From contig CAVNZM010000009.1 in the NCBI GenBank assembly GCA_963693365.1, forward strand, positions 310,001 to 374,000: a stretch of DNA of 64,000 bases. The letters are read 5' to 3'. Shown piece after piece: positions 24,269-35,809 of the stretch. The first letter of the stretch is position 1, and every line of letters begins with the position of its first letter. Below the pieces are notes generated by a model, which saw only the letters and a list, made by a program, of their open reading frames with translations, had not been told where the DNA came from and searched no databases. Source of the DNA: Amoebidium appalachense. Taxonomy: Eukaryota > Ichthyosporea. Both the position numbers and the translations under genes were made by a program.

Positions 24269-24592
24269 GGCCACATTCATTTTGGCTTCCTCCTCGAACT
24301 CCTTGATGTCAGCCTTGTACTTCTCTCTCAGCTTTTTCCACTGTGCAGGGGACACCTGTGGGTTGATAGTTGGGTGTAAGTGGTAGTCCAGCCAGGTGAT
24401 TTGTTTATGCAAGGCTCAGACATCACTGTATGCCATTACCTCAAACACACCCACGCACCCACCACTACACCACCATGGCACACACCCACAGAAAACGAAC
24501 TCCTACGTGTGGACCAGGTCAAGAAAAACTCTGCAAGGACCCAAAAAACCGTTTTTACGAACCCCTACATGTAATTGTGAATGCTAGGGCAT

Positions 24593-24639
<47 letters not shown>

Positions 24640-27600
24640 GTGTGTGTGTGTTACGTGTTTGTTTGTTTTTTTGTTTTTTTTGTTTTTTTTTTTTTTTGGG
24701 GGGGGGGGAGGGGGGGGGGAGGGGGTTACCTTGAAAACGTGTTTCCTGTCAGTGTAGCCACACGTGCATGCCGGGGGGGCTTCTTGCCAGCGACCACAAG
24801 CCAGTTGACCGTGGCAAAATTTACCGCCTCGGCCAAGCTGCTACCAGTAGCATACCCAAAGTGGTATGCCCCAGGCAATGTGTAGATGACCTCGCCGGCC
24901 TGCTGAACCGTGTGCTGCACAGGAACACCCTTCTTCATCAAGTAACGGGGGTGGATGAACACAGACTGTCCCACCCACATGTTAGTCATATGAAAAACCG
25001 GGTGGTCGTTTTTGTAAGTGCTTTTTTGTTTTTTGTTCTTCACGTCATTCACGTCAGTGTCTACCACTCCCTCTCTCTCTCTCTTCTTGTAGTCCTCTGT
25101 TGTGTGTGTGGTCGTTTTTTTTTTTTTTTTTTTTTTTGGGGGGGGGGGGGGTGAGGGATTACCTTATGCTGTGTGACTTTCTTGCAGATACCGGCCCCCG
25201 AAAGGCCAAGCCTCTTGTAGATATCCTCGAGGATAGACGTGACCTGTCCATTGTACTCTGCACTGATTATATACCAGCTTTTGTCTCCGGGCCCACGGGT
25301 CATGATGTTGACACTTCCGAGCAGACCGTCTTCTGTGTGGGGCACAAACGGAGACCCCGTCGTGACACTGCAAGGAGGCATGTGATTGGGGTTAAAACAA
25401 TAATTAGTTCCGACTTCGATGTGATCCAATACATTCCGAGAAGACCTGACCCATACACATACACCCAGGATGGTTCTGTGAACAAAAGGGGCATTCTGCA
25501 AACCTGCCTTTTTTCCCTTTGTTGTTTGTTGTTGTGTTTTTTTTTTTTTGGGGGGGGGGGGGAAGGGGTGGGGGGGCATACTTATAGAGCATCGGTGTTG
25601 AGATGCCCTCACAGTTCTGGAACTCTCTCGATACAATCGAGCCCAGCGTCTCCAAGCTGAACATGTAGTCGATTTCTTCCCTCACTACCTGTACACACAC
25701 CACATTGCATCAACACAACATACACTCTCCGCACAAACACACGCACACACCCATGCCTACACAACATGCACTCTCTGCTGCACAAACACACGCACACACC
25801 CATGCCTACACAACATGCACCCTCTGCTGCACACACACGAATACACCCATGCCTATACAACATGCACCCTCTGCTGCACACACACGAATACACCCATGCC
25901 TACACAACATGCACCCTCTGCTGCACACACACGAATACACCCATGCCTACACAACATGCACCCTCTGCTGCACACACACGAATACACCCATGCCTATACA
26001 ACATGCACCCTCTGCTGCACACACACGAATACACCCATGCCTACACAACATGCACCCTCTGCTGCACACACACGAATACACCCATGCCTACACAACATGC
26101 ACCCTCTGCTGCACACACACGAATACACCCATGCCTACAGAATACACCCATGCCTTCACAACATGCACCCTCTGCTGCACACACACGAATACACCCATGC
26201 CTACAGAATACACCCATGCCTTCACAACATGCACCCTCTGCTGCACACACACGAATACACCCATGCCTACAGAATACACCCATGCCTTCACAACATGCAC
26301 CCTCTGCTGCACACACACGAATACACCCATGCCTACACAACATGCACCCTCTGCTGCACACACACGAATACACCCATGCCTTCACAACATGCACCCTCTG
26401 CTGCACACACACGAATACACCCATGCCTACACAACATGCACCCTCTGCTGCACACACACGAATACACCCATGCCTACACAACATGCACCCTCTGCTGCAC
26501 ACACACGAATACACCCATGCCTTCACAACATGCACCCTCTGCTGCACACACACGAATACACCCATGCCTACACAACATGCACCCTCTGCTGCACACACAC
26601 GAATACACCCATGCCTACACAACATGCACCCTCTGCTGCACACACACGAATACACCCATGCCTTCACAACATGCACCCTCTGCTGCACACACACGAATAC
26701 ACCCATGCCTACACAACATGCACCCTCTGCTGCACACACACGAATACACCCATGCCTACACAACATGCACCCTCTGCTGCACACACACGAATACACCCAT
26801 GCCTTCACAACATGCACCCTCTGCTGCACACACACGAATACACCCATGCCTTCACAACATGCACCCTCTGCTGCACACACACGAATACACCCATGCCTAC
26901 ACAACATGCACCCTCTGCTGCACACACACGAATACACCCATGCCTACACAACATGCACCCTCAGCTGCACACACACGAATACACCCATGCCTACACAACA
27001 TGCACCCTCTGCTGCACACACACGAATACACCCATGCCTTCACAACATGCACCCTCTGCTGCACACACACGAATACACCCATGCCTTCACAACATGCACC
27101 CTCTGCTGCACACACACGAATACACCCATGCCTACACAACATGCACCCTCAGCTGCACACACACGAATACACCCATGCCTACACAACATGCACCCTCTGC
27201 ACAAACACACGCACATACACACACATGACACACACGTACCTCACTGGGTGTATGGGTGTTTTTAAGAGGTGTCAGATCCGTTCCGTAAAAGAACATTTTA
27301 CTGTAAGTTTCCGGTAAGCAGTCCAATTGCCCCCAGAACTCCTCCTCATCCAACGGGTCCCCCTGCTCAATCGTGTTAGCTCCTGTTCACGGTAACCATA
27401 CCCTAATGGTTGCAAATACGCACCTCTGGAATTTGCTCTTTGATGTCGTCCCTATAAACGAGGAAGACATCCTTGATGGCGGTAGCCTCCAGACAGATCT
27501 TGGTGTAGGATTTTCTCACTGGTGTGGCCCAAGCAGCCTCTTTCAGCCCCTGCACTACCGGTTCGGGAAGCATGAACTTGACGGCACCAGCTGCCCGAAC

Positions 27601-29522
27601 CTCGTGTCGGTTTTCCATTACCCTAACTATCGTCTCAAATGAGAGCTTTTCTAACTGCAGTTGGCTGAGATGTTTCACGGGTACCTCGGTGAACCCCACC
27701 GACTCCCCTGTCTCCGCCCCCTGCTGTTGCCCCCTATCCGCCTCCTCCGCTTCTTGCTCTGTGTGTGTGTGTGTGTGTGCCATGCGTGTGTGCACGTGTG
27801 TGCCGGGTGTGTGTGCATGTTTGTGCCGGGTGTGCGTGTGCGTGTGTGTCGGGGTGGGGGGTAGGATTAGCCAAGGTGGATGCACGTGTGCAGGTGTGTG
27901 CTCTCTCTCTCTCTCTGTGTATGTGTGTGGTGGTGGTGGTGGTTGGGTGTGTGTGGCGGGGACTAGTCGAGGTGCCCAGGTGCATGCATGCGTGCAGACG
28001 TGTAATGGCTTGTGTGTTGGGGGGTGGGGGGGGGGGGGGGGATAGCCTGGCAGGTGCATGCGTGCGTGCAGACGTATGATCCCTTCCGTGTGTGTGCGGG
28101 GAGAGGGGGGATAGCCCAGGTGCATGCATGCGTGCAGACGTGTGATCCCTTCCGTGTGTGTGCGGGGAGAGGGGGGATAGCCCAGGTGCATGCATGCGTG
28201 CAGACGTGTGATCCCTTCCGTGTGTGTGCGGGGAGAGGGGGGATAGCCCAGGTGCATGCATGCGTGCAGACGTGTGATCCCTTCCGTGTGTGTGCGGGGA
28301 GAGGGGGGATAGCCCAGGTGCATGCATGCGTGCAGACGTGTAATGGCTTGTGTGTTGGGGGGGGGGGGGGGGGGAGGGGGGGGGGGGGGGAGCGGGGGGA
28401 TAGCCCAGGTGCATGCGTGCGTGCAGACGTGTGATCCCTTCCGTGTGTGTGCGGGGAGAGGGGGGATAGCCCAGGTGCATGCGTGCGTGCAGACGTGTGA
28501 TCCCTTCCGTGTGTGTGCGGGGAGAGGGGGGATAGCCCAGGTGCATGCATGCGTGCAGACGTGTAATGGCTTGTGTGTTGGGGGGGGGGGGGGGGGGTTA
28601 CCCGGCCTGAAATCCCAAGGAGATGTGTTGCGGGTGTGGCGGTAGCCCTCTGCCCCCTCTGCCCCTCCCTCTCCTCCCCCCATCCCCACCCTCTCCCTCT
28701 CCCTCCCCCTCCCCCTCTCCCCCCTCCCCACCCCCACCCTCTCCCTCTCCCTCCCCCTCCCCCTCTCCCCCCTCCCCACGCCCACCCTCTCCCTCTCCCT
28801 CCCCCTCCCCCTCTCCCCCCCTCCCCACCCCCACCCTCTCCCTCTCCCTCCCCCTCTCCCTCCCCCTCTCCCCCCTCCCCACCCCCTCCCTCTCCCCCCT
28901 CCACTCTTGCCCGCTTTCTCGGTCGGTCACTCGTCGGTGCAGGTAGCTTGAAAGCGGGGCTGCCTGGGGGGCTACGTGCAGCCCCATCCCACCACACTTT
29001 CCATCCGTGCTTTTTGAAGATGCGACAAATCTGGAACTCCCCCGGCAAAGTACCCACCACGGCAGGTATGCGACTGTAGTCCTTACTGCCAGGATACAGA
29101 GAAATGCGACCGAGCTTCACCGCCCAACCCTCACTCGAAAACGGATGATAGCTGTGAAGATCATAAATCTTCCATCGAGGACCACCAAATCTGAGAATCC
29201 AGGCTACAACTTCCGGGATGCCCATGTCGTTTTCGAATTCGTGTAGGTTGTAGTTCTTCCTGCAACTAGGACGTCCGTCGTCCAGTTCAATCAAAAAAAC
29301 ATAAACATGTTCTGAACCCGTTGGCATCACCAAATATATGATCGGTGCGAGTTTTTTTTTTTGAGGATGACGATAAATACTCTGACGTGTGAGTAGCCTT
29401 TTACCGGTAAATATAACTGACGGATCAACGTCGTTCGAAAGCCTAAATGTGGGTGGGTCGAGTGGTATGCTGCTCGGGAATGCACGAGTGATGAGCGCCA
29501 GAATATTGCCGTTAACAGCCAT
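24266..29522 (-). CDS. JmjN/JmjC-domain protein, KDM4-like histone demethylase candidate, 7 exons
   Basis: JmjC enzymes are Fe(II)/2-oxoglutarate dioxygenases that demethylate lysines in chromatin. Exons: 29522-28602, 27756-27420, 27382-27240, 25688-25582, 25367-25163, 24965-about 24730, 24414-24266. The first six join in phase; the last junction is unresolved. Residues 1-200 are an unrecognised globular region, followed by an RKRAR nuclear-signal-like motif and Gly/Glu/Arg low complexity (28650-28900). A JmjN-like stretch (VPVKHL...) opens exon 2. Exons 4-6 form the JmjC fold: STPMLY, iron ligands H513-x-E515 (HTED) and H606 (YHFGY), Lys before SWY, QQAGE, NFATVNW. All three metal ligands are present, so activity is plausible. 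Introns hold 47-bp and 66-bp minisatellites. The KDM4/KDM5 assignment is inference from motif order. Confidence 0.75.
25700..27215. repeat. 47-bp minisatellite, about 30 copies, in a JmjC-gene intron
   Basis: The unit reads aatacacccatgcctacaca then acatgcaccctctgctgcac plus acacacg; adjacent copies at 25934 and 25981 give the 47-bp period. Units alternate cctacac and ccttcac, and three carry an extra agaatacacccatgc insertion (26138-26290). Because 47 is not a multiple of 3, all three frames stay open for about 500 codons; these frames are not genes. Confidence 0.92.
28010..28600. repeat. 66-bp minisatellite with G runs, JmjC-gene first intron
   Basis: Units atagcccaggtgcatgcatg ... cccttccgtgtgtgtgcggg with starts at 28111, 28177 and 28243 (66-bp period), interleaved with variants carrying gtaatggcttgtgtgttggg plus a G run. 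It ends at the donor of exon 1 (28601). Confidence 0.88.
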
Positions 29523-29637
29523 GTTGCTGTGTGTGTTTTTGTGATGTGTGTAATTGTGAGCACCCTCTGCCTGTAAGACTGTCTGTGAGAGCGCTCTGTC
29601 TGTGTGCTTGTGCCACCGTGTTGTAGCGCTCGTGCTT

Positions 29638-29793
<156 letters not shown>

Positions 29794-31837
29794 AATCGTT
29801 CCTAGGAAAGCTCGTGCATGCGCGCGCTATGTTTTTTGTGTCCAGTCTAACAATGTTTGTGTTTAGCAGAACTCGTTTGTGTGTGTGCTCTGTTTTCGTA
29901 TCCCAAACAATCTACGATTGTGTGCATAAGCCTAAAATGTGCCTCGCACAGGGAAACATGAAGGAAATTCTATGTATCTGTATTGGCTAAAAAAGGGGAC
30001 AACTGATAGCGCGGTGTGCACAGGTTATTATAACAAGTTTCTTTGTTGTTTTCGTTCTGTTTTTGGCAATCTAGCCTATTTGTAATTACAATGGAAACAT
30101 GTACAACAGCAGCGCCGGGCGAAAGTGACACGAACTGGTGTGGTGCGCTTGATTATGTTTGAAACATGCACAACAGCAGCGCTGGGCGAAAGTGACACGA
30201 ACTGATGTGGTGCGCCTGATTACGTTTGAAACATGCACAACAGCAGCGCTGGGCGAAAGTGACACGAATTGGTGTGGCGCGCTTGGTTATGTTTGAAACA
30301 TGTACAACAGCAGCGCCGGGCGAAAGTAACACGAACTGGTGTGGTGCGCTTGGTTATATTTGTTCGTTCGGGAATCAAGATGGACTCTTGTAATTTCTCC
30401 GTTGTATATAGAGCGCAAAGAGAGTGTTGAACATATATTCTCATTTCGCAAAGCTTGAAGCAAGCAAGAAAATCACGTTTTTGATGACTGGCCAATTAAT
30501 GTTTTGTTCAGTTTGGCCAATGGAATCACTGATTGGCGCGTACGTGATAATAAGCTAATCAGTGAGATCGGCTAATAATAGTTTGGGTAGCAAGGCCAGC
30601 CTGCCCAACCAAGACCCTTTTGCGATTAACAATTGTGATTTATTCTAATAGGCAATAAATATTAAAAAAGCATAATTTATTTATGTTTATTTATACTTTA
30701 CGCGGACACAGACATTTGCTTGGAATTTTGTTTGGAAAGGGTCCTGTGAATCTGGTCTTCGAAAAGCGTTGCAGCCTTGAGTCACGGTGTATTGACCAAC
30801 TAGATTGTACCAATGCCGATAAGCGCTTGCCTAGAGTACCAGTGCCCGATCACGTTGACCCAACCATTATTCACCAATCACCGATTGGTTTTGTTGGCTG
30901 GCGCATTTACGTGATGACTGGCCAATGAAATTACTTAGTGACTGATAGCAGCACCGACCCTGGAGCGTTTTGACTGAGCAAGGAATAAGGGAAATCCTAA
31001 AAGAGGGTTGTATGTTTTATGACATATAAGGTTCTATAAATAAACAACCATGCGCTTGGGATTTTGGTTGGAAAGCGTTTTGTATTTGCCCAATTTGAAT
31101 CCGATGCTTCGATTTCGGTCAATCAGAATACCCTGAGCATCAGCGCCGCGAATCACGTGGGGCAAGAACCAACCCCTATGCACCAATCAAACGCTTGCAC
31201 GTAAAAAGGTCCGCGAATAAGATGTTGTGAAAGCGTATATCCTTCGATGTTTTAAACTAGCGCTCGTTTTGTCCTGTATATTATATTTTTATTTCGTATA
31301 TTCACCTTTTTTATACAGTTTACCTGTGAACCAAACACGATTAGAGATATATTCGCTAACAGCGCCAAAAGGTTCTGTTTTTCTTATGCTTGATTCTCGT
31401 AACATAAGATCGTATTTTGCGCAATGGCTTCACATAAATTATTGATGACGGTTTTTTTATATCAGTTCACAGCGCTGTCATTTTCTACTTTTCTGATTCT
31501 TTTGTTCATGGCTGTGTTTGCACACGACGGTGTTTGCCTAGAGAAACGTAACACTCTCTTTTTTTTTTTTTTTCTCTTGTTCACGACTGGGTTTGCACAG
31601 GACTGTGTTTGCGCAGAGAAACGTAACACTCTTTTTTTTTACTTTTTCCTTTGTTCACAACAGAGAATCGTATTCGTAGCACTTTCTTTTTTTTTTTCCT
31701 TTTTCCCTTGTTTTTTTTTTTTCCTTTTTCCCTTGTTCACGACTGGGTTTGCACACGACTGTGTTTGCGCAGAGAAACGTAAGACTTCCTTTCTTTTTTT
31801 CCCTTTGTTTATCCTTTTTTTTGTGAAAACTGTCACG
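29794..31837. other. Intergenic, divergent promoters region; no gene supported
   Basis: Lies between the divergent JmjC (-) and coiled-coil (+) genes. Holds the 67-bp repeats, many CCAAT/ATTGG elements (for example ctggccaattaat, tttggccaatgg, gactggccaatg), and between 31500 and 31800 two or three imperfect copies of a ttcacgactgggtttgcaca / gagaaacgtaacactctttt block separated by T runs. Short open frames here look like chance. Confidence 0.6.
30094..30361 (+). repeat. Four tandem 67-bp repeats
   Basis: Each begins gaaacatgyacaacagcagc and continues gctgggcgaaagtgacacga; copies start at 30094, 30161, 30228 and 30295, with 2-5 differences each. Confidence 0.88.
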
Positions 31838-33110
31838 ATGGATTATTCCCAGCAAGCTCCCGGGTCGGGGTCATACGAAACCAACATCAGCAAGTCCGCC
31901 GACCCCGTCACAACGCAAGCCCCCCCCCCATCCAACCCCCCCCACACTCCGGCGGCGAAGTCCCCTCCCCAACCAACCCCCCCCACACTCAGGCTCCGGC
32001 GGCGACATCCCCCCCCCCATCCAACCCCCCCCACACTCAGGCTCCGGCGGCGACGTCCCCCCCCCCCATCCAACCCCCCCCCACACTCCGGCGACACTGC
32101 TCCCGTCGATCCAAAAATGTTCGAAGAGTACTTGGAGACTGTGTTGCAGTCGAAAGTAGACAGTGCCATTGCCTCTGCATTGGCAAAGGTCGGTACTGCG
32201 GCCACTGCACCCGCTGTCACCACCCCAACCACCGAATTGCAGGAGAAGCTGGAAGCCGCAGAGAAAGAATTACAAACGAAGGATCACGACATCCAAATCC
32301 TTAAGGGGGAAATTGCCGAGCTAAAATCGGCGGCGGCCAAACAAAAACACCTTGCAGATGCAAAGGAACAGGTGTTATCGGCAAAGAATCGGGACCTCGA
32401 AGGGCAGCTTGTTGGAAAGGTGGCCGATATCCTGGAGCATCAGACTGAAGGGGAAAGATACCGGGCCGAGATTACCAAGCTTCAGTCACACATTGCGACC
32501 ATGAGGGAATCATACCGTAGAACAATCGACGAGAGCACACAGAAACTTCGTGATTGGAATGACCCCCAGCCCCTCCCCGACATTACCGTCCAACACGGTC
32601 TCGCCCCCCCCCCCCCCCCCCTGGTACGACCAATCAAAATCCCATCCCCACCCCCTCCCCCCGCCCGGTACCACTCAGCCCAAAACCCCCCTCAACCTCC
32701 CCCTGCCCATTCTCCCCCTCCCCCCACCTGTCATGCCCGTACCCCCCTTCAATCCGTCCCTCACCACCGTTACCAGCACCCAATCCCACACTTTTGGTGC
32801 CTCCATGATGTCGAACCCCTCTGCATATTCCCAGGGTTCAAAGAGAGGGGTGTCAGATATTTCTTTTGGTGTGTACAAACGGCACCGCCAGGAAGAGACG
32901 TCATTTGAGACGGCATTAGATGAGGAATTGGAGGACATGATGGCTTTGGGCGAGAAGGTCGAGGGGAAGAAAGGGAAAGAAAGTGGTCGAGCAAAGAAAC
33001 CAAAACAGAGTCAGAAACCAGCCCCTGCCCGCAGTGGCAGGACACGAGCAAAGCAAGTTTCAGATATACAGGTTATTCACGGGGACAGTGATGAAGACGA
33101 TGAAGATTAG
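31838..33110 (+). CDS. Coiled-coil, proline-rich protein with basic/acidic tail; broken by a poly-C frameshift
   Basis: ATG at 31838 (MDYSQQAPGSG) opens a frame with a Pro-rich repeat region (31914-32100, units around caaccccccccacactc) and then a long coiled coil, LQEKLEAAEKELQTKDHDI onward, about 32230-32540. After the 18-C run at 32604-32621 this frame turns into an unlikely Trp/Cys-rich tail. The +1 frame instead continues sensibly to a stop at 33108-33110: Pro-rich linker, KRGVSDISFGVYKRHRQ, a Lys/Arg-rich stretch (GKKGKESGRAKKPKQ) and an acidic end (DSDEDDED). The C run is therefore one base too long (or two too short), through assembly error, allele or slippage. Family unknown; a nucleic-acid-binding, oligomeric protein is a reasonable guess. 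Confidence 0.6.
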
Positions 33111-33235
33111 GTTGGGAGTGGTGAGGGGTGTGTTTTGATTTTGTTGTATGTGTCAGGGGCTGGGTATGGCCACAGGGGCTGGCTGATGTATTTTAATATA
33201 TGACTGTTGATACTGGTAGCACCTTACGGTTTCTG

Positions 33236-33352
33236 TACCCCCCCCCTCCCCCCCCCACACACACACACACTCCCTCCCCATGCATGCATGCCCGTGTGGC
33301 ACACAGTTTGTGTGCTTTCATAAGTCTATCGATGCATGCACGTTCAAAGTCT

Positions 33353-33383
<31 letters not shown>

Positions 33384-33467
33384 CCACACTCCCTCCCCGT
33401 GCATGCATGCCCGTGTGGCACACAGTTTGTGTGCTTTCACAAGTCTATTGCATGCACGTTCAAAGTC

Positions 33468-33498
<31 letters not shown>

Positions 33499-33713
33499 AC
33501 ACACACACACTCCCTCCCCATGCATGCATGCCCGTGTGGCACACAGTTTGTGTGCTTTCATAAGTCTATCGATGCATGCACGTTCAAAGTCTCCCCCCCC
33601 CCCCCCCCCTCCCCCCCCCCACACACACACACTCCCTCCCCATGCATGCATGCCCGTGTGGCACACAGTTTGTGTGCTTTCATAAGTCTATCGATGCATG
33701 CACGTTCAAAGTC

Positions 33714-33747
<34 letters not shown>

Positions 33748-34390
33748 ACCCCACACTCCCTCCCCGTGCATGCATGCCCGTGTGGCACACAGTTTGTGTG
33801 CTTTCATAAGTCTATCGATGCATGCATGCCCGTGTGGCACACAGTTTGTGTGCTTTCATAAGTCTATTGCATGCACGTTCAAAGTCTCCCCCCCCCCCAC
33901 CCCCCACCCCCCCCCCCCCCCCACCCCACACTCCCTCCCCATGCATGCATGCCCGTGTGGCACACAGTTTGTGTGCTTTCATAAGTCTATCGATGCATGC
34001 ATGCCCGTGTGGCACACAGTTTGTGTGCTTTCATAAGTCTATTGCATGCACGTTCAAAGTCTCCCCCCCCCCCCCCCCCCCCACCCCCCCCCCCCCTCCC
34101 CCCCCCCCCCCCCCCCCCCCCCCCACCCCACACTCCCTCCCCATGCATGCATGCCCGTGTGGCACACAGTTTGTGTGCTTTCATAAGTCTATCGATGCAT
34201 GCATGCCCGTGTGGCACACAGTTTGTGTGCTTTCATAAGTCTATTGCATGCACGTTCAAAGTCTCCCCCCCCCCCCCCCCCCCCCCCCTCCCCCCACCCC
34301 ACCCCACACTCCCTCCCCATGCATGCATGCCCGTGTGGCACACAGTTTGTGTGCTTTCATAAGTCTATCGATGTATATTGCATGCACGTT
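33236..34390 (+). repeat. Tandem array of 120-175-bp units with long C runs
   Basis: Eleven copies of tgtggcacacagtttgtgtg followed by ctttcataagtctatcgatg, at intervals of roughly 51, 120-125 or 150 bp, most separated by a C run of variable length and actccctccccatgcatgca. It lies 3' of the coiled-coil gene. Some units are internally shortened (51-bp spacing). Confidence 0.9.
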
Positions 34391-34404
34391 TAAAGTATTT
34401 ATTT

Positions 34405-34668
34405 CCCCTCTTTTTGCACACACAGCTTTGCACACACAGCAACTGTCTTTTTATTGTATCCACTTTGGGTATGAAGCGCTGGCGCTGGGTTTGTCGTATA
34501 CTCCACTTCGGGGCTTTTGTATGCAGCGCTTATTTCCCCTCTTTTTGCACACACAGCTTTGCACACACAGCAACTGTCTTTTTATTGTATCCACTTTGGG
34601 TATGAAGCGCTGGCGCTGGGTTTGTCGTATACTCCACTTCGGGTCTTTTTGTATGCAGCGCTGGCGCG
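34405..34668 (+). repeat. 131-bp direct duplication
   Basis: cccctctttttgcacacaca ... gaagcgctggcgctgggttt at 34405 and again at 34536, near-identical, immediately after the C-run array. Confidence 0.85.
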
Positions 34669-34685
34669 GTGACACGTCAATCGGA

Positions 34686-35006
34686 TTAAAAGTCCGAGTG
34701 ACTTGTTTGTCTCAGAGCGGTGTCGTACTCCGCAGCACCCGTCTTCTTATTGAAATAGTATATGACTGCATACATCAATGGTGTAACCAATAAACATGTG
34801 AGGACAATAGCAGCGCTGACGTACACCAGATACATTTTGTTCACTTTCTCTCTAGCATTCGGTTCGGACTTCATTAAATTGTACCAGTGTATATTTGCAA
34901 CGACACTGCATATAGATATCACATAAAGAATGCCTGTGGTGACCGTGCTGTCGAACATGTACGTGTACCTCACAAAACTTTCAGTATCCGACGTGTTACA
35001 CCCCAA
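34686..35006 (-). CDS. Two-transmembrane protein, 106 aa, unknown
   Basis: MGCNTSDTESF start. Two hydrophobic segments at about residues 22-42 (VTTGILYVISICSVVANIHW) and 58-84 (MYLVYVSAAIVLTCLLVTPL and on), joined by a basic loop with KSEPNAREKVNK. The short hydrophilic tail ends HSDF. The sequence has ordinary composition and is unlikely to be random. A minus-strand AATAAA lies about 100 nt beyond the stop. No family recognised. Confidence 0.5.
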   Translation of the reverse strand: MGCNTSDTESFVRYTYMFDSTVTTGILYVISICSVVANIHWYNLMKSEPNAREKVNKMYLVYVSAAIVLTCLLVTPLMYAVIYYFNKKTGAAEYDTALRQTSHSDF

Positions 35007-35262
35007 AAGTGACCTCTCTGAGATCTTGCCTGTGGTACAAACTCTTGATGCCGTGTTGCTCTTGTGTTTTACCAGTACCCCTCTCTCCAGATGCCGAATT
35101 TAGATTGGAATTCGTGAATACACCCATGTGATTGGTCAGTGGTTTGGCACCAAGAGATTGATTGATATGCCATCAACCAGTCAACAAAAAGTACTCGCTT
35201 TTACTTTTTGTCTCGCTTCACCCCAATCCAAGAACAGTGCACACCAAAACAAAACACTAGAA

Positions 35263-35706
35263 ATGGGAGACGCACTTTTGCGCCCCGATTCGGTTGACCC
35301 CGAACGATGCCCTGCATTTGCACCCTCAAAAAAAGCCCAGTGCAAAAACAAAAAGAAAACATGCCCACACCACAAGGACGGCTTCAAGCCCTGGGTATGC
35401 TTTGCCCCTGCCACCGGTGTCCTCCTCTACAGCGACAACACCATCAACATCCTCCACCCCCACAAGGCCGGGGACTATGCTCATGCAAACCTCCTGCTGG
35501 ACGACCTCCTGGCCGCCTTTACAGTCGCAGAAATGCAGCGCCCTCGCACCGAGCGCACCGGGGTACCCGCGCTGACTGTGTCCACTCCGGATCCACCCAT
35601 GGGTGCACCACAGCCACCGGTTGCAGCTGCAGCGGTGGGTGTGGGCAGGGAAAATGGGTACTGCCAGGGCAAAACCAAGGCTGGCAATCCCTGCAAAAAC
35701 AGGTGA
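35263..35706 (+). CDS. Protein with two Cys/His zinc-type motifs, C-terminal motif cut by a frameshift
   Basis: Starts MGDALLRPDSVDPER. The N-terminal motif is C-PAFAPSKKAQ-C-KNKKKT-C-PHH. The middle has a globular part (WVCFAPATGVLLYSDNTINI) and a Pro/Ala linker. The C-terminal motif is CQGKTKAGNPC, after which the frame stops at TGA (35704). In the -1 frame the sequence goes on with VKSTTHCHKHK and TAA at 35742-35744, exactly the missing C-x-H half. One A too few in the A5 run at 35695-35699 explains this. The pattern C-x-G-x-T-x2-G-x2-C...C-x-x-H resembles a small CCCH-type domain common in large DNA viruses and some mobile elements (DUF5763-like; inference). The restored stop would overlap an AATAAA. 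Confidence 0.55.
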   Translation: MGDALLRPDSVDPERCPAFAPSKKAQCKNKKKTCPHHKDGFKPWVCFAPATGVLLYSDNTINILHPHKAGDYAHANLLLDDLLAAFTVAEMQRPRTERTGVPALTVSTPDPPMGAPQPPVAAAAVGVGRENGYCQGKTKAGNPCKNR

Positions 35707-35739
35707 AATCTACGACCCATTGCCATAAGCACAAGCCCA

Positions 35740-35745
35740 AATAAA
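35740..35745 (+). terminator. AATAAA overlapping the frame-corrected stop of the zinc-motif gene
   Basis: cccaaataaaaaaac: the TAA lies inside AATAAA, implying an almost absent 3' UTR. Confidence 0.4.
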
Positions 35746-35809
35746 AAAACCACCCACACACCCACACGTGCCAACATACACTATCCTCCCCGTGAGTGGC
35801 ATGCCAGTC

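Noticed and set aside
23571-24276. Repeat-protein frames (GRPHIHILLRVCGGCGG type) on the minus strand
   Set aside because: Translations of the 78-bp minisatellite; no start context or neighbouring domain supports a real repeat protein.
25700-27215. CRISPR-like array
   Set aside because: The 47-bp units are contiguous with no unique spacers, and the DNA is eukaryotic.
25705-27265. Three overlapping ~500-aa open frames made of HTNTPMPTQHAPSAA-like repeats
   Set aside because: They are translations of the 47-bp minisatellite in all frames; the array lies in an intron of the JmjC gene on the opposite strand.
31227-31445. 72-aa frame with a hydrophobic start upstream of the coiled-coil gene
   Set aside because: A/T-rich region with no motif; likely part of the promoter or 5' region of the gene at 31838.
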